Source of the DNA: Streptomyces laurentii
Lineage (GTDB): Bacteria > Actinomycetota > Actinomycetes > Streptomycetales > Streptomycetaceae
Direction: 5' to 3'
Assembly (NCBI GenBank): GCA_002355495.1
Contig: AP017424.1
Coordinates: 2,046,001-2,110,000 of the forward strand
Length of the DNA: 64,000 nucleotides
The first letter of the stretch is position 1, and each line of letters opens with the position of its first letter. Shown piece by piece: positions 33,853 to 42,184 of the stretch. The notes beneath the pieces were generated by a model that was not told the origin of the DNA, did not search any database, and saw only the letters and a list, made by a program, of their open reading frames with translations. Made by a program: the position numbers and the translations under genes.

Positions 33853-34494
33853 ATGCCGGTGCCCGCCGATCCGACCGTTCTCCACCCGATGCCCGGGCAG
33901 CCCCGGGTGGTGCTGCTGAAGCCGCTGGTGACGTCCCCGCTGATCGAGGTCGGGGAGTACTCCTACTACGACGACCCGGACGACCCCACCGCGTTCGAGA
34001 CGCGCAACGTGCTCTACCACTACGGGCCGGAGAAGCTGGTCATCGGCCGGTTCTGCGCGCTGGGCACCGGCGTGCGGTTCCTCATGAACGGCGCGAACCA
34101 CCGGATGGACGGCCCCTCGACCTTCCCCTTCCCCACCATGGGCGGCTCCTGGGCGGACCACTTCGACCTGCTGACCGGGCTGCCGAACCGGGGCGACACC
34201 GTCGTCGGCAACGACGTCTGGTTCGGCCACGGGACGACGATCCTGCCGGGAGTACGGATCGGGCACGGCGCGATCATCGGCTCGGGCTCGGTGGTCACCC
34301 GCGACGTGCCCGACTACGGCATCGTCGGCGGCAACCCGGCCCGGCTGCTCCGGACCCGCTACGACGAGAAGGACGTCGCCCGGCTGCTCGCGGTGGCGTG
34401 GTGGGACTGGCCGGCCGAGCACATCACCGCGCACGTACGGACGATCATGTCGGGCAGCGTCGACGAGTTGGAGGCCGCGGCCCCGGGCGCCTGA
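33853..34494 (+). CDS. CatB/Vat-type xenobiotic O-acetyltransferase
   Basis: The 213-residue protein shows the left-handed beta-helix hexapeptide pattern (VIGRFCALGTGVRF; VVGNDVWFGHGTTILPGVRIGHGAIIGSGSVVTRDVP). It also has the catalytic-loop His in NGANHRMDG and the VGGNPARLLRTRY end typical of Vat streptogramin A and CatB chloramphenicol acetyltransferases. It would acetylate a hydroxyl on a small molecule using acetyl-CoA. It is followed by a macrolide-type glycosyltransferase. Confidence 0.92.
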   Translation: MPVPADPTVLHPMPGQPRVVLLKPLVTSPLIEVGEYSYYDDPDDPTAFETRNVLYHYGPEKLVIGRFCALGTGVRFLMNGANHRMDGPSTFPFPTMGGSWADHFDLLTGLPNRGDTVVGNDVWFGHGTTILPGVRIGHGAIIGSGSVVTRDVPDYGIVGGNPARLLRTRYDEKDVARLLAVAWWDWPAEHITAHVRTIMSGSVDELEAAAPGA

Positions 34495-34582
34495 CACCTG
34501 ACACCTGCCGACCGACACCTGCCGACCGAGACCCGATCCGTCTCCACCGAAGACGCCTTCGAACCGGAAGAGTTGATGCCGC

Positions 34583-35755
34583 ATGTCCCGTCGCCGCGCC
34601 CATATCGCCATGGTCGGCGTCCCACTCGTCAGCCACATGCTGCCGAGCCTGGCCGTCCTCCGCGAACTGGTGGCCCGCGGCCACCGGGTGACCTACGCCA
34701 ACGACCCGGCGGTGGCCCACCTCATCGAGCCCATGGGCGCCGAACTGGTGCCCTTCTCCTCGACGTTGCCGTTCATCGACAACGTCTGGCCCGACGATCC
34801 GATCGCCGCGAGCGAACTCTTCCTCGACGACGCCATCCAGGCGCTGCCCCAACTGCGCGCCGTCTACGACGACGATCCGGCGGACCTGTACCTGTACGAC
34901 ATCGGCGCCTACGAGGCGCGCGCCCTCGCCGAGGCGCAGGGGCGGCCCGCGCTCCAGCTGTCCCCGACGTTCGTGGCGTGGGAGGGGTACGCCGAGGAGG
35001 TCGCGGCGCAGCTGTGGAAGCTGCCCGGCGCCGACGCGTACCGGGCGAAGTTCGCGCGGTGGCTGGCCGGTTGCGGGGCGACCACGCTGGACACCGACGC
35101 CTTCCCCGGCCCTCCGGGGCGGGCGGTGGCGCTGATCACCCGGGCGATGCAGCCGCAGGCCGACCGGGTGGACACCAGCGTGGTGACCTTCGTCGGCCCG
35201 TGCTTCGACCCGCCGGAGAAGGACGAGTGGGCCCGGCCGGCGGACGCGGAGAACGCGCTCCTGGTCTCGCTCGGCTCGGCGTTCACGCAGCAGCCGGACT
35301 TCTACCGCCGGTGCCTGGCGGCCTTCGGCGACCTGCCCGGCTGGCATGTCGTCCTCCAGATCGGCAAGCACACCGACCCGGCGGAACTCGGGACCATCCC
35401 GGGCAACGTCGAGGTGCACGCGTGGGTCCCACAACGGGCGATCCTGGAGCAGGCGGACGCCTTCGTCACGCACGCCGGGATGGGCGGCTGCGGCGAGGCG
35501 CTGCTGGCCGGCGTGCCGATGATCGCGGTGCCGCAGGCGGCCGACCAGTTCATGAACGCCGACCGGCTCGTGGAGCTGGGCGTGGCCCGCCGGATCGACA
35601 CCGCCGACGCCACCGCCGAGAACCTGCGGGCGGCGCTGCGCGCGCTGACCGGCGACCCGGAGGTGGCCCGTCGCTCGGCGCGACTGCGGGACGAGGCGCG
35701 GGCCGAGGGCGGCACGGCGCGGGCGGCCGACCTCATCGAGGACATGCTGGGCTGA
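34583..35755 (+). CDS. macrolide-inactivating-type glycosyltransferase (MGT/GT1 family)
   Basis: The 390-residue GT-B enzyme has the N-terminal HIAMVGVPLVSHMLPSLAVL and donor-site signature VHAWVPQRAILEQADAFVTHAGMGGCGEAL, then PQAADQFMNADRLVELG. These match the Mgt/OleD family, which adds glucose to macrolides and other aglycones. ATG at 34583 follows GGAAGAG. With the adjacent Vat-like acetyltransferase it forms a candidate drug-modifying pair. No macrolide cluster is in the window, so xenobiotic detoxification is as likely as self-resistance. Confidence 0.92.
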   Translation: MSRRRAHIAMVGVPLVSHMLPSLAVLRELVARGHRVTYANDPAVAHLIEPMGAELVPFSSTLPFIDNVWPDDPIAASELFLDDAIQALPQLRAVYDDDPADLYLYDIGAYEARALAEAQGRPALQLSPTFVAWEGYAEEVAAQLWKLPGADAYRAKFARWLAGCGATTLDTDAFPGPPGRAVALITRAMQPQADRVDTSVVTFVGPCFDPPEKDEWARPADAENALLVSLGSAFTQQPDFYRRCLAAFGDLPGWHVVLQIGKHTDPAELGTIPGNVEVHAWVPQRAILEQADAFVTHAGMGGCGEALLAGVPMIAVPQAADQFMNADRLVELGVARRIDTADATAENLRAALRALTGDPEVARRSARLRDEARAEGGTARAADLIEDMLG

Positions 35756-35785
35756 GACCGGGCACGGACACCGGAGGCGTACCCG

Positions 35786-35833
35786 TACACCGGGTGCGCA
35801 CGCCGGACTTACACCGGGTGCGCACGCCGGGCT
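35786..35833. repeat. two-copy 24-bp direct repeat
   Basis: Two near-identical 24-base units beginning TACACCGGGTGCGCACGCCG lie head to tail after the glycosyltransferase, followed by a partial third. No gene is visible between 35756 and 36124 apart from this and the structured leader below. Confidence 0.82.
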
Positions 35834-36003
35834 TACGCCGGAACGGGCGCCGAGGGTGCGCCCGGCGGACGTCGTACACCCCCCATAACCAGGGGCGGTG
35901 GCGCGGCACTTGACCGCGGCGCCGCCCCGCCCCGCTTCGCCCCCTCTCGTCGGCATATGCCCGGCACGCGTGCCGTGGCGTCGTCTCGCCAACCGCCCGC
36001 CAC

Positions 36004-36117
36004 CCCTTGATGTGACGTGCACATGTCGCCACTCTGTAACCTGGCGCACCCTCCACGGAAACCGTGCGCCGACACGATGGCCGGGCCACACCGGCTCACC
36101 GGCCCCCACATCAAGGG
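36004..36117 (+). promoter_or_regulatory. structured leader with arm complementary to the ribosome site
   Basis: CCCTTGATGTG (36004-36014) is the exact complement of CACATCAAGGG (36107-36117), which contains the ribosome site of the HNH gene. Between them GGCGCAC and GTGCGCC form a second stem. If the transcript starts upstream of 36004, the ribosome site would be hidden in an 11-bp helix. Confidence 0.5.
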
Positions 36118-36124
36118 AGTTCGC

Positions 36125-36781
36125 ATGTCCGCCGCCGCCCCCACCGTCTACGCGCGTCGAATAGCCGTCCTCGCCGCGTCGGCCGCCCTGACCGTGACCG
36201 GCCTCCTGGCCACCGCTCCCGCCGCGCAGGCGTCCCCGCCCACCCCGGTCAGCGCCGCCACCGCCCGCACCTACCTCGCCGCCCTGACGGTGAAGACCGA
36301 CGGCTCCTCCACCGGTTACAGCCGCGACCTCTTCCCGCACTGGATCACCCAGTCCGGCACCTGCAACACCCGCGAGACGGTGCTCAAGCGGGACGGCGTG
36401 AACGTCACCACCGACGCCAACTGCGCGGCCACCGGCGGCAGCTGGTACTCCGAGTACGACGGCGCCACCTGGACCGCCGCCTCCGACCTCGACATCGACC
36501 ACGTCGTCCCCCTCGCCGAGGCGTGGCGCTCGGGCGCCAGCTCCTGGACCACCCCGCAGCGCCAGGCCTTCGCCAACGACCTGACCCGCCCCCAGCTCAT
36601 CGCCGTCACCGACAACGTCAACCAGGCCAAGGGCGACAAGGACCCCGCCCAGTGGATGCCCTCGCGCACGGCGTACCGCTGCACGTACGTCCGCATGTGG
36701 GTCCAGGTGAAGTACTACTACAACCTCAGCATCGACTCGGCGGAGAAGAGCGCGCTCCAGTCGACCCTGAACGGCTGCTGA
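36125..36781 (+). CDS. secreted HNH-family nuclease (DUF1524/GmrSD C-terminal type)
   Basis: The 218-residue protein has a signal peptide (IAVLAASAALTVTGLLATAPAAQA). The nuclease core reads DLDIDHVVPLAEAWRSG, then DNVNQAKGDKDPAQWMP, the His-Asn-type metal motif. Cysteines (GTCNTRE, ANCAATG, YRCTYVR, LNGC) could form two disulfides, suiting an extracellular enzyme. It would degrade environmental DNA or RNA. ATG at 36125 follows AAGGGAG. Confidence 0.9.
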   Translation: MSAAAPTVYARRIAVLAASAALTVTGLLATAPAAQASPPTPVSAATARTYLAALTVKTDGSSTGYSRDLFPHWITQSGTCNTRETVLKRDGVNVTTDANCAATGGSWYSEYDGATWTAASDLDIDHVVPLAEAWRSGASSWTTPQRQAFANDLTRPQLIAVTDNVNQAKGDKDPAQWMPSRTAYRCTYVRMWVQVKYYYNLSIDSAEKSALQSTLNGC

Positions 36782-36932
36782 GCCGCCCCGGGACACCGGC
36801 TCCAGGGGTAATCACCCCAGCCCGTACCGGGCTTCGAGCATGAGTGAGGCCGCTCTCCCTAAGGTCCATCGGACTGCCGCCTCCCCCACGGCCCGCTCGC
36901 CCTGTCCGGGCCGGGACCGAAGGAGCCCCCTC

Positions 36933-37382
36933 ATGCGCACGCTCACGAGTTCCCTGAACCGGGCCCACCCTTACGCGCTCGGTCTGTTCCGGATCGTCAT
37001 CGGCCTGCTCTTCGCCTGCCACGGCGCCGCCCAGCTCTTCGGAGTACTGGGCGGCGCCCACGGCGGCGGCACCCTGGCCGCCTGGGCCTGGCCGGGCTGG
37101 TACGCGGCCGTCATCCAGCTCGTCGGCGGCGCCCTCGTGCTGCTCGGACTCGGCACGCGCACCGCCGCGTTCGTCGCCTCCGGCTCGATGGCGTACGCGT
37201 ACCTCAGCGTCCACCAGACCGGGGCCCTGTTCCCGCTGCAGAACGGCGGCGAGGACGCGGCCCTGTTCTGCTGGGCCTTCCTGCTGCTCGTCTTCTCCGG
37301 ACCGGGCGCGCTCGCGCTCGACGGGCTGCGCGGGGCGCGGGGCGGCGACCCGGCGCGCCTCGGGAGCGCGGGCGCCGCGTAG
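36933..37382 (+). CDS. DoxX-family membrane protein
   Basis: The 149-residue protein has four hydrophobic helices: ALGLFRIVIGLLFACHGAAQLFG, AWPGWYAAVIQLVGGALVLLGL, TAAFVASGSMAYAYL and FCWAFLLLVFSGPGALAL. This is the DoxX pattern, whose members support membrane redox or quinone stress functions. ATG at 36933 has AAGGAG seven bases upstream, favoured over the longer reading from 36840. A DedA-type gene follows 10 bases later. Confidence 0.88.
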   Translation: MRTLTSSLNRAHPYALGLFRIVIGLLFACHGAAQLFGVLGGAHGGGTLAAWAWPGWYAAVIQLVGGALVLLGLGTRTAAFVASGSMAYAYLSVHQTGALFPLQNGGEDAALFCWAFLLLVFSGPGALALDGLRGARGGDPARLGSAGAA

Positions 37383-37392
37383 GCTCCGCAGC

Positions 37393-38124
37393 GTGAACGT
37401 GCTCGACGGCACGGGGTGGTCACTGGCGTCGCTGACCGCGAGCCCGTGGATCTACGCGGTGGTGTCGACGTCCATCCTGCTCGACGTGTTCCTGCCGGTG
37501 CTGCCCAGCGGCATCCTCGTCGTCACCGCCGCCACCGCGTCCGCCTCGGCCGTCGTCGCGGGCGGGGCGAGCGGGGCCGCCGCGGCGCAGGGCCCGTACG
37601 CCCCCGGCCTGCTCCCGCTGCTGCTCTGCGCGGCCGCGGCCTCGTTCCTCGGCGATCTCGCCGCGTACCGGCTGGCCCGGCGCGGCGAGGGCCGGATCGC
37701 CCGTGCCGCCGCGCGCTCGCGCCGGCTGGCCACGGCGCGGACCCGGCTCGGCGACGCGCTCGCCCGGGGCGGCGGCCCGCTCGTCGTCCTCGCCCGCTTC
37801 GCGCCCGCCGGACGCTCGGTGGTCGCCTTCGGCGCGGGCGCGACCGGGCGCCCCGCGCGCGACTTCCTGCCCTGGTCGGCCCTGGCGGCCACGGTGTGGG
37901 CGGGGTACGGCGTGGGGCTCGGCAGGCTCGGCGGCCACTGGCTGGGCGCGACCTGGCTGGGCGCCTGCGTCCCGGTCCTGGCCCTGTTCCTGGCGGGCTC
38001 GCTCGCGGCCCTCACCCTCCGGCGCACGGCCAAGGCGCGCTCGGCCCGGTCTCGCCCCGCGGGCCCTGGCGTGGGCGTGGGTGCGGGTGCGCCTACTCCT
38101 GCTCCTGCGGCTCCGGCTGCCTGA
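37393..38124 (+). CDS. DedA/VTT-family membrane protein
   Basis: The 243-residue protein has several membrane helices and the DedA-like segments DVFLPVLPSGILVVTAA, SFLGDLAAYRLARRGEG and VLARFAPAGRSVVAFGAGATGRPARDFLPWSALAATVWAGYGVGLG, where RF-x-P-x-x-R is the family motif. Members translocate lipid carriers such as undecaprenyl phosphate. The start is GTG. The last 32 bases overlap the converging DUF2277 gene, giving an Ala/Pro-rich tail. Confidence 0.85.
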   Translation: MNVLDGTGWSLASLTASPWIYAVVSTSILLDVFLPVLPSGILVVTAATASASAVVAGGASGAAAAQGPYAPGLLPLLLCAAAASFLGDLAAYRLARRGEGRIARAAARSRRLATARTRLGDALARGGGPLVVLARFAPAGRSVVAFGAGATGRPARDFLPWSALAATVWAGYGVGLGRLGGHWLGATWLGACVPVLALFLAGSLAALTLRRTAKARSARSRPAGPGVGVGAGAPTPAPAAPAA

Positions 38125-38341
38125 CGGGGTGCGCTCCGCGTACCTCCAGATCGGCGAGGAGCCGGGCGGTGGCCGCCGCGACCTCCTCGACGGCGCGGTC
38201 GAACACCTCTTGGTTGTGCGCGGCGGGGGCGCGGAAGCCGGAGACCTTGCGGACGTACTGGAGCGCGGCCGCGTGAATGTCGTCCCCGGTGGCCTCGTGG
38301 GGCAGCGCGGGCGGGCGGAGGGTCTTGATGCTTCGGCACAT
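38093..38341 (-). CDS. DUF2277 family protein
   Basis: This 82-residue protein begins MCRSIKTLRPPALPHEATGD and continues ALQYVRKVSGFRAPAAHNQEVFDRAV, the full signature of DUF2277. The function is unknown for the family. It has a proper ATG. It converges on and overlaps the DedA gene. Confidence 0.92.
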   Translation of the reverse strand: MCRSIKTLRPPALPHEATGDDIHAAALQYVRKVSGFRAPAAHNQEVFDRAVEEVAAATARLLADLEVRGAHPVRQPEPQEQE

Positions 38342-38456
38342 GCTTCCAGTGTGACGCGCACCACTGACAGCGCCAGGTCCCCGGTGCCGCCGGGTCCCCC
38401 TCCGGGTCCCCACGGTCCTGTCAGGCACCTCGGTCGCGTCAGGCAGCCCGGTCCCG

Positions 38457-38681
38457 TCAGGTGCCCCAGCCCCGTCTGCTGCGGGCGTTGATCTCGGCGG
38501 CGCGGGCCCGGAGCTCCCGCAGGGGCGTCGCGAGCTGGACGTCGGCGGGTTCGGCGTGCCATTCCAGGCCGCCGCGCACCGGCCGGATGACGAAACGGCC
38601 GCCGACCCTGTCGACGTAGAAACCGACCCTTCCGGTGGCCGTGTCCCGCACGAGATCACCGGCCTCGGGCTGTGCCTGCAC
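38457..38681 (-). CDS. conserved small actinobacterial protein
   Basis: The 74-residue protein starts at a GTG and contains GDLVRDTATGRVGFYVDRVGG and FVIRPVRGGLEWHAEPADVQ. This is an SH3-like small beta protein pattern often seen upstream of regulators in Streptomyces. It diverges from the GntR gene. No function can be assigned. Confidence 0.72.
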   Translation of the reverse strand: MQAQPEAGDLVRDTATGRVGFYVDRVGGRFVIRPVRGGLEWHAEPADVQLATPLRELRARAAEINARSRRGWGT

Positions 38682-38872
38682 CTATCCCTCCCGTCCCAGT
38701 CGGAGATCAGATGGATACCACTCAGACAAGCTCTGGCGCAGCTCCCTGTCAACGCGTCTCTAGAGAAGTCCCCCGATGGACGGACTCCGGGCCCGGGACG
38801 GCGCACCGGCGGCCCCGAGCCCCCGGAACCGGGCCTTAGGGTGTGCGGCAGACGGAAGGGAGTGGTCCACCC

Positions 38873-39637
38873 ATGCCTGACCACGGCGGCGACCGGAGGC
38901 CCAAGTACCAGCGCATCGCGGACGAGTTGAGAACCGCGATGGATGCGGGCGCCTTCGCGCCCGGCGACCGGCTCCCGGGCGAGAACGATCTGATGGCCGC
39001 GCACGGCGTGGCCCGGATGACCGCCCGCCAGGCCCTGTCCGTGCTGCGCGCCGAAGGCCTGGCCGAGGCCCGCAAGGGTGTCGGGGTCTTCGTCCGCTCG
39101 TTCCGCCCGCTGCGCCGCCGGGGCGTCACCCGGCTGTCGCGCGAACGGTGGGGCAACGGCCGTTCGGTCTGGTCGGCCGACCTCGGCGACCGCACCCTCG
39201 TGGTGGACCGGGTCGAGGTGTCCGCGGCCGCCCCGGCGGGCCCGCGGGTGGCCCGGGCGCTCGGCCTGGACTCCCCCGAGGCGCCGGTCTGCGTCCGCCG
39301 GCGGCGCTTCGTCCTGGACGGCAAGCCGGTGCTGCTCGCGGTCTCGTACCTGCCGGCCCCGTTCACCGAGGGCACCGCGATCACCGAACCGGACACCGGG
39401 CCGGGCGGCACCTACGCCCGGCTGGCGGAGCACGGCCACCGGCCGGTCCGCTTCCGCGAGGAGATCCGCTGCCGGATGCCGACCCCGGCCGAGACCACCG
39501 GGCTCGCCCTCGAACCGGGCACGCCGGTGATCCTGATCTGCCGAACGGCCGTGACGGAGACGGGAGTCGCGGTCGAGTTCAACGAGATGACGCTGGACGC
39601 GTCCACGTACGTGCTGGAGTACGACTTCGAGGCCTGA
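38873..39637 (+). CDS. GntR/HutC-family transcriptional regulator
   Basis: The 254-residue regulator has an N-terminal winged HTH (YQRIADELRTAMDAGAFAPGDRLPGENDLMAAHGVARMTARQAL). A C-terminal UTRA ligand domain follows, with PVLLAVSYLPAPFTEGTAI and GTPVILICRTAVTETGVAVEFNEMTLD. ATG at 38873 follows GGAAGGGAG. A 10-base palindrome (TCTCTAGAGA near 38757) in the divergent region is a possible operator. The ligand is unknown. Confidence 0.92.
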   Translation: MPDHGGDRRPKYQRIADELRTAMDAGAFAPGDRLPGENDLMAAHGVARMTARQALSVLRAEGLAEARKGVGVFVRSFRPLRRRGVTRLSRERWGNGRSVWSADLGDRTLVVDRVEVSAAAPAGPRVARALGLDSPEAPVCVRRRRFVLDGKPVLLAVSYLPAPFTEGTAITEPDTGPGGTYARLAEHGHRPVRFREEIRCRMPTPAETTGLALEPGTPVILICRTAVTETGVAVEFNEMTLDASTYVLEYDFEA

Positions 39638-39643
39638 CGCCCC

Positions 39644-40267
39644 TCACGCGCCGGCGACGGTTCCGGTCGCGGGAGCGGGGGCCGGGACCGCGGCTTCCGG
39701 CGTGGGTGCGGTGTCCGGCACGGGCGCGGGTACGGACGGGGCCACGCTCGCGTCACGCTGCGCGGGCAGCCCGTACTGCTGCAACTCGGCGTTGACCTGC
39801 CCGCCCAGGGTCATCACGTTGAGCGTCGCCGAGTTCTCGCTGGCGATCGCCTTCTCCACGCGCGCGACGAGCGTCGTGAACGCCTCCCGCCCGGAGAGCT
39901 TGTGATACGGACCGACCCGCGCGGCGAAGTAGACCCTCTCGTGGCCGAGGAGTTGCTCGGTGGAGCGGTAGTTCTTCCACTGCTCGCGATAGCGGTAGAC
40001 GCTCTCCAGCGACACCGACGCGACCACGACCACACTGAGCACGGTGGCCGTGACCCGCGCGAACCCCAGGTCCAGATTCACGAGTACGGGCACGAGCGCC
40101 GCCCCGACCACCGACACGGTCCGCATCCGCAGATGCATCGCCTTCATCTTGGTGGCCTTGCGGTCGTACCACGCCTGATACTGCCCGAGCCGCTCGTCGA
40201 CGTACGCCTTCGGCGTCATCTCCCCGTTGTGCGGCGGCACTTCCGGCCCGTCCCCCATGTCGTCCAT
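39644..40267 (-). CDS. DUF4231 domain membrane protein
   Basis: The 207-residue protein has two close membrane helices (VVGAALVPVLVNLDLGF and VTATVLSVVVVASVSLESVY), then WKNYRSTEQLLGHERVYFAARVGPY. This is the DUF4231 pattern, related to SLATT domains linked to nucleotide-activated effectors. The tail is Pro/Ala/Val-rich. The ATG at 40267 lacks a strong ribosome site, so the start is provisional. It converges on the GntR gene with only six bases between. Confidence 0.85.
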   Translation of the reverse strand: MDDMGDGPEVPPHNGEMTPKAYVDERLGQYQAWYDRKATKMKAMHLRMRTVSVVGAALVPVLVNLDLGFARVTATVLSVVVVASVSLESVYRYREQWKNYRSTEQLLGHERVYFAARVGPYHKLSGREAFTTLVARVEKAIASENSATLNVMTLGGQVNAELQQYGLPAQRDASVAPSVPAPVPDTAPTPEAAVPAPAPATGTVAGA

Positions 40268-40344
40268 GCCGGGGAGTATGCCACCCTGCTCTGCCGGCGC
40301 CGCCGCGGCACCGACGCACAGGGACGTCACCTCACGGGGGAACC

Positions 40345-40977
40345 ATGGAACCGACCCGACCGACACCGCGCGAGACCTTCGCCGACCGCCTGCCCCTGGG
40401 CGAGCGCCTGCCGCTGCCCGAGGACTCGCTGGCGAACTGGAACACCTTCCCCTTCGAGGGCGGCCTGCGGGTCAAACCGCTCCAGCCCCCGGTCCTCCCG
40501 GAACCGGACCGGGCGGGCGAGTCCGGCCCCGCCGACTGCCCGACCTGCCGCCGGCCCGTCACCGACGCGCTGTGGGCCGACGACCACTGGCGCCTGGACG
40601 CCCCCGGCACCGAGTCCCGACTCCCCGCCACGGTGCTGCTCCAGCCCCGCGCCCACCACGACCTGACGGACCTGCCCCCGGCCCGCGCGGCCGAACTCGG
40701 CCCGCTCCTCCAGCGCGTGGAACGGGCCATGCTCACCCTCGACGACGTCGCCCGGGTCCACGTCAACCGCTGGGGCGACGGCGCGGCCCACCTCCACTTC
40801 TGGCTCCTCGCCCGCCCCGCGGGACTGCTCCAGCTCCGCGGCACCTTCCTCCCGGCCTGGGAAGAACTCCTCCCCCCACTCCCCGAAGCCACCCGCGCCC
40901 ACAACCACCACCACCTCGCCACCACCCTCGCCCGTGCCGGCGGCACCGCCTACACCTCCCCGAACGCACGGCCATGA
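40345..40977 (+). CDS. HIT-like (histidine triad) protein
   Basis: The 210-residue protein has a CPTCRRP zinc pair near residue 66 and a late segment HVNRWGDGAAHLHFWLLARP in which His-Leu-His-Phe-Trp resembles the HIT catalytic motif. HIT enzymes hydrolyse or transfer nucleotides. GGGGGAA precedes the ATG. Family membership is likely; activity is not proven. Confidence 0.75.
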   Translation: MEPTRPTPRETFADRLPLGERLPLPEDSLANWNTFPFEGGLRVKPLQPPVLPEPDRAGESGPADCPTCRRPVTDALWADDHWRLDAPGTESRLPATVLLQPRAHHDLTDLPPARAAELGPLLQRVERAMLTLDDVARVHVNRWGDGAAHLHFWLLARPAGLLQLRGTFLPAWEELLPPLPEATRAHNHHHLATTLARAGGTAYTSPNARP

Positions 40978-41270
40978 GAAGGCACCTCGTGAACTGGCGG
41001 GCCACGCTGGGCACACCGACAACACTCGTCCGCTACCGCACCCCGGCCGAGGCTGAGACGGCCGCCCTCGCCACAGCGGAGCAGTTCGCCGAAACCTCAC
41101 TGGTGGACAGGCACGATCACTCCCTGATCACTGTCACTTGGCCAAGTCCGGGTAGGGGAAGACCTCCAACGGCTCGTCCGACCGATCGGCCCAGTGCCAC
41201 CAGACGTGCCGGGCCGGACACCGCCACATGGCACGGCAGGTCCGCTTGGCGTCCTCCTCACGCCCCATGA
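40974..41270 (+). CDS. small hypothetical ORF, possibly degraded at its 3' end
   Basis: The 98-residue reading begins ATGA-overlapped with the HIT-like stop. Its first 55 residues (VNWRATLGTPTTLVRYRTPAEAE and on) look coding. The rest is Arg/Pro-rich and lies antisense to the zinc-ribbon gene at 41134-41334. It may be a truncated gene whose original 3' end was lost at the accessory boundary. Confidence 0.35.
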   Translation: MRRHLVNWRATLGTPTTLVRYRTPAEAETAALATAEQFAETSLVDRHDHSLITVTWPSPGRGRPPTARPTDRPSATRRAGPDTATWHGRSAWRPPHAP

Positions 41271-41334
41271 GAAGAAGCCCGCGCGGTTCCAGAGGCTGAT
41301 CGCACTCAGGACAGATCGGAGAGTCACTGGTCAT
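41134..41334 (-). CDS. small zinc-ribbon-like protein
   Basis: This 66-residue protein has CPEC and later RTCRAMWRCPARH, four cysteines plus His that could bind one zinc. Trp-rich sequence (HVWWHWADR) follows. It is unrecognised and begins the accessory patch, where base composition drops below the flanks. Confidence 0.6.
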   Translation of the reverse strand: MTSDSPICPECDQPLEPRGLLLMGREEDAKRTCRAMWRCPARHVWWHWADRSDEPLEVFPYPDLAK

Positions 41335-41389
41335 GCCGCGCAACCTACCCCGCCCCCGCACGGTCAGCTCGGCAGGCGAACAACCCTGG

Positions 41390-41566
41390 TCATCGTTTCC
41401 TACGAAGCTTCCGCATCTTGGCCTCGGCTTCCTTCTTCTTCCGCTGCTGCACCCCATAAGCCGACCACGGCCCCTGATGCTTCGCACACCGCGAACTACC
41501 CATGATCGCCTTGCTCTTACAACGACCACCACTCTGCGTCGGCGCATTGCACGTGGGCTGAACCAT
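41390..41566 (-). CDS. small basic Cys/His protein of mobile-element type
   Basis: The 58-residue protein reads MVQPTCNAPTQSGGRCKSKA then GSSRCAKHQG, giving a C-x9-C...C-x2-H zinc pattern common in small phage or element proteins. The last 20 residues are nearly all Lys, Arg and Glu. The protein is probably nucleic-acid binding. It has a good start and stop. Confidence 0.65.
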   Translation of the reverse strand: MVQPTCNAPTQSGGRCKSKAIMGSSRCAKHQGPWSAYGVQQRKKKEAEAKMRKLRRKR

Positions 41567-41678
41567 CCCGCACCTCCCCCTCGGAAGCCGCCATGCTCCC
41601 AACCCCACCCCCACCGGGGGAGGCGCAATCGCAGTCGGACGGCAGCACGGATACGGCACAAGGTTCGGCAACGCGCGG

Positions 41679-42000
41679 TCAGACGAGGTCACCGTTCCAG
41701 CCGCGTCGAAGCCTGGCCACCACGCGAGCGATCTGCTCGGCGGCCACGAAGTTGTCGAGCTTGACGCATTTCGCCTGCCCGAGAACGACGAGACTGGTGC
41801 CGGCCAATCCGTTGCCGATGTCGAGTCTCCCGACGAAGCCCGCCCCGCCGTCGCCGGATCGTCGGGTGAGCCACCCTCGACGTAGCTGTTGCCAGCGCCG
41901 CGCAGAACACGCGATGCGACCGCGGAGGCGACAGCTTCGACATCGTGCTCGCGTCCGTCGAAGTACTCGTAGATCAGTTCCAGATCCTTGGCCTCGGTGC
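41679..42000 (-). pseudogene. frameshifted, truncated restriction endonuclease fragment
   Basis: Reading from 42000, one frame gives TEAKDLELIYEYFDGREHDV and ends in GNSYVEG. A one-base loss near 41878 then shifts the frame, which continues WLTRRSGDGGAGFVGRLDIG and LVVLGQAKCVKLDNFVAAEQ to a stop at 41679. The GDGG...GQAKC pattern is the D-(E/Q)-x-K catalytic core of Mrr-like restriction endonucleases. The N-terminus and the usual C-terminal part are missing. It is therefore a remnant, not a working enzyme. Confidence 0.75.
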
Positions 42001-42184
42001 TGCCCGAAGCGGGCCGCCGCTCCGGGCGTTCAAGTGCCCTGCACCGCCCACAGCTGCCGCTGTGCGCCTCTGCGGGCATTTCGGTCGGTGCCCGGCCGGG
42101 CCCAAGCAGATCCATAGCGCCCTGATCCTCTCCAGAGGGAGGATGCGTAAGAGCGCCAACCAACGAACGCACCGCGGGGTGGGG

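Noticed and set aside
41689..41943. 84-residue basic minus-strand ORF
   Set aside because: It is the third frame across the endonuclease remnant; its Arg-rich reading has no support, whereas the other two frames join into an endonuclease core.
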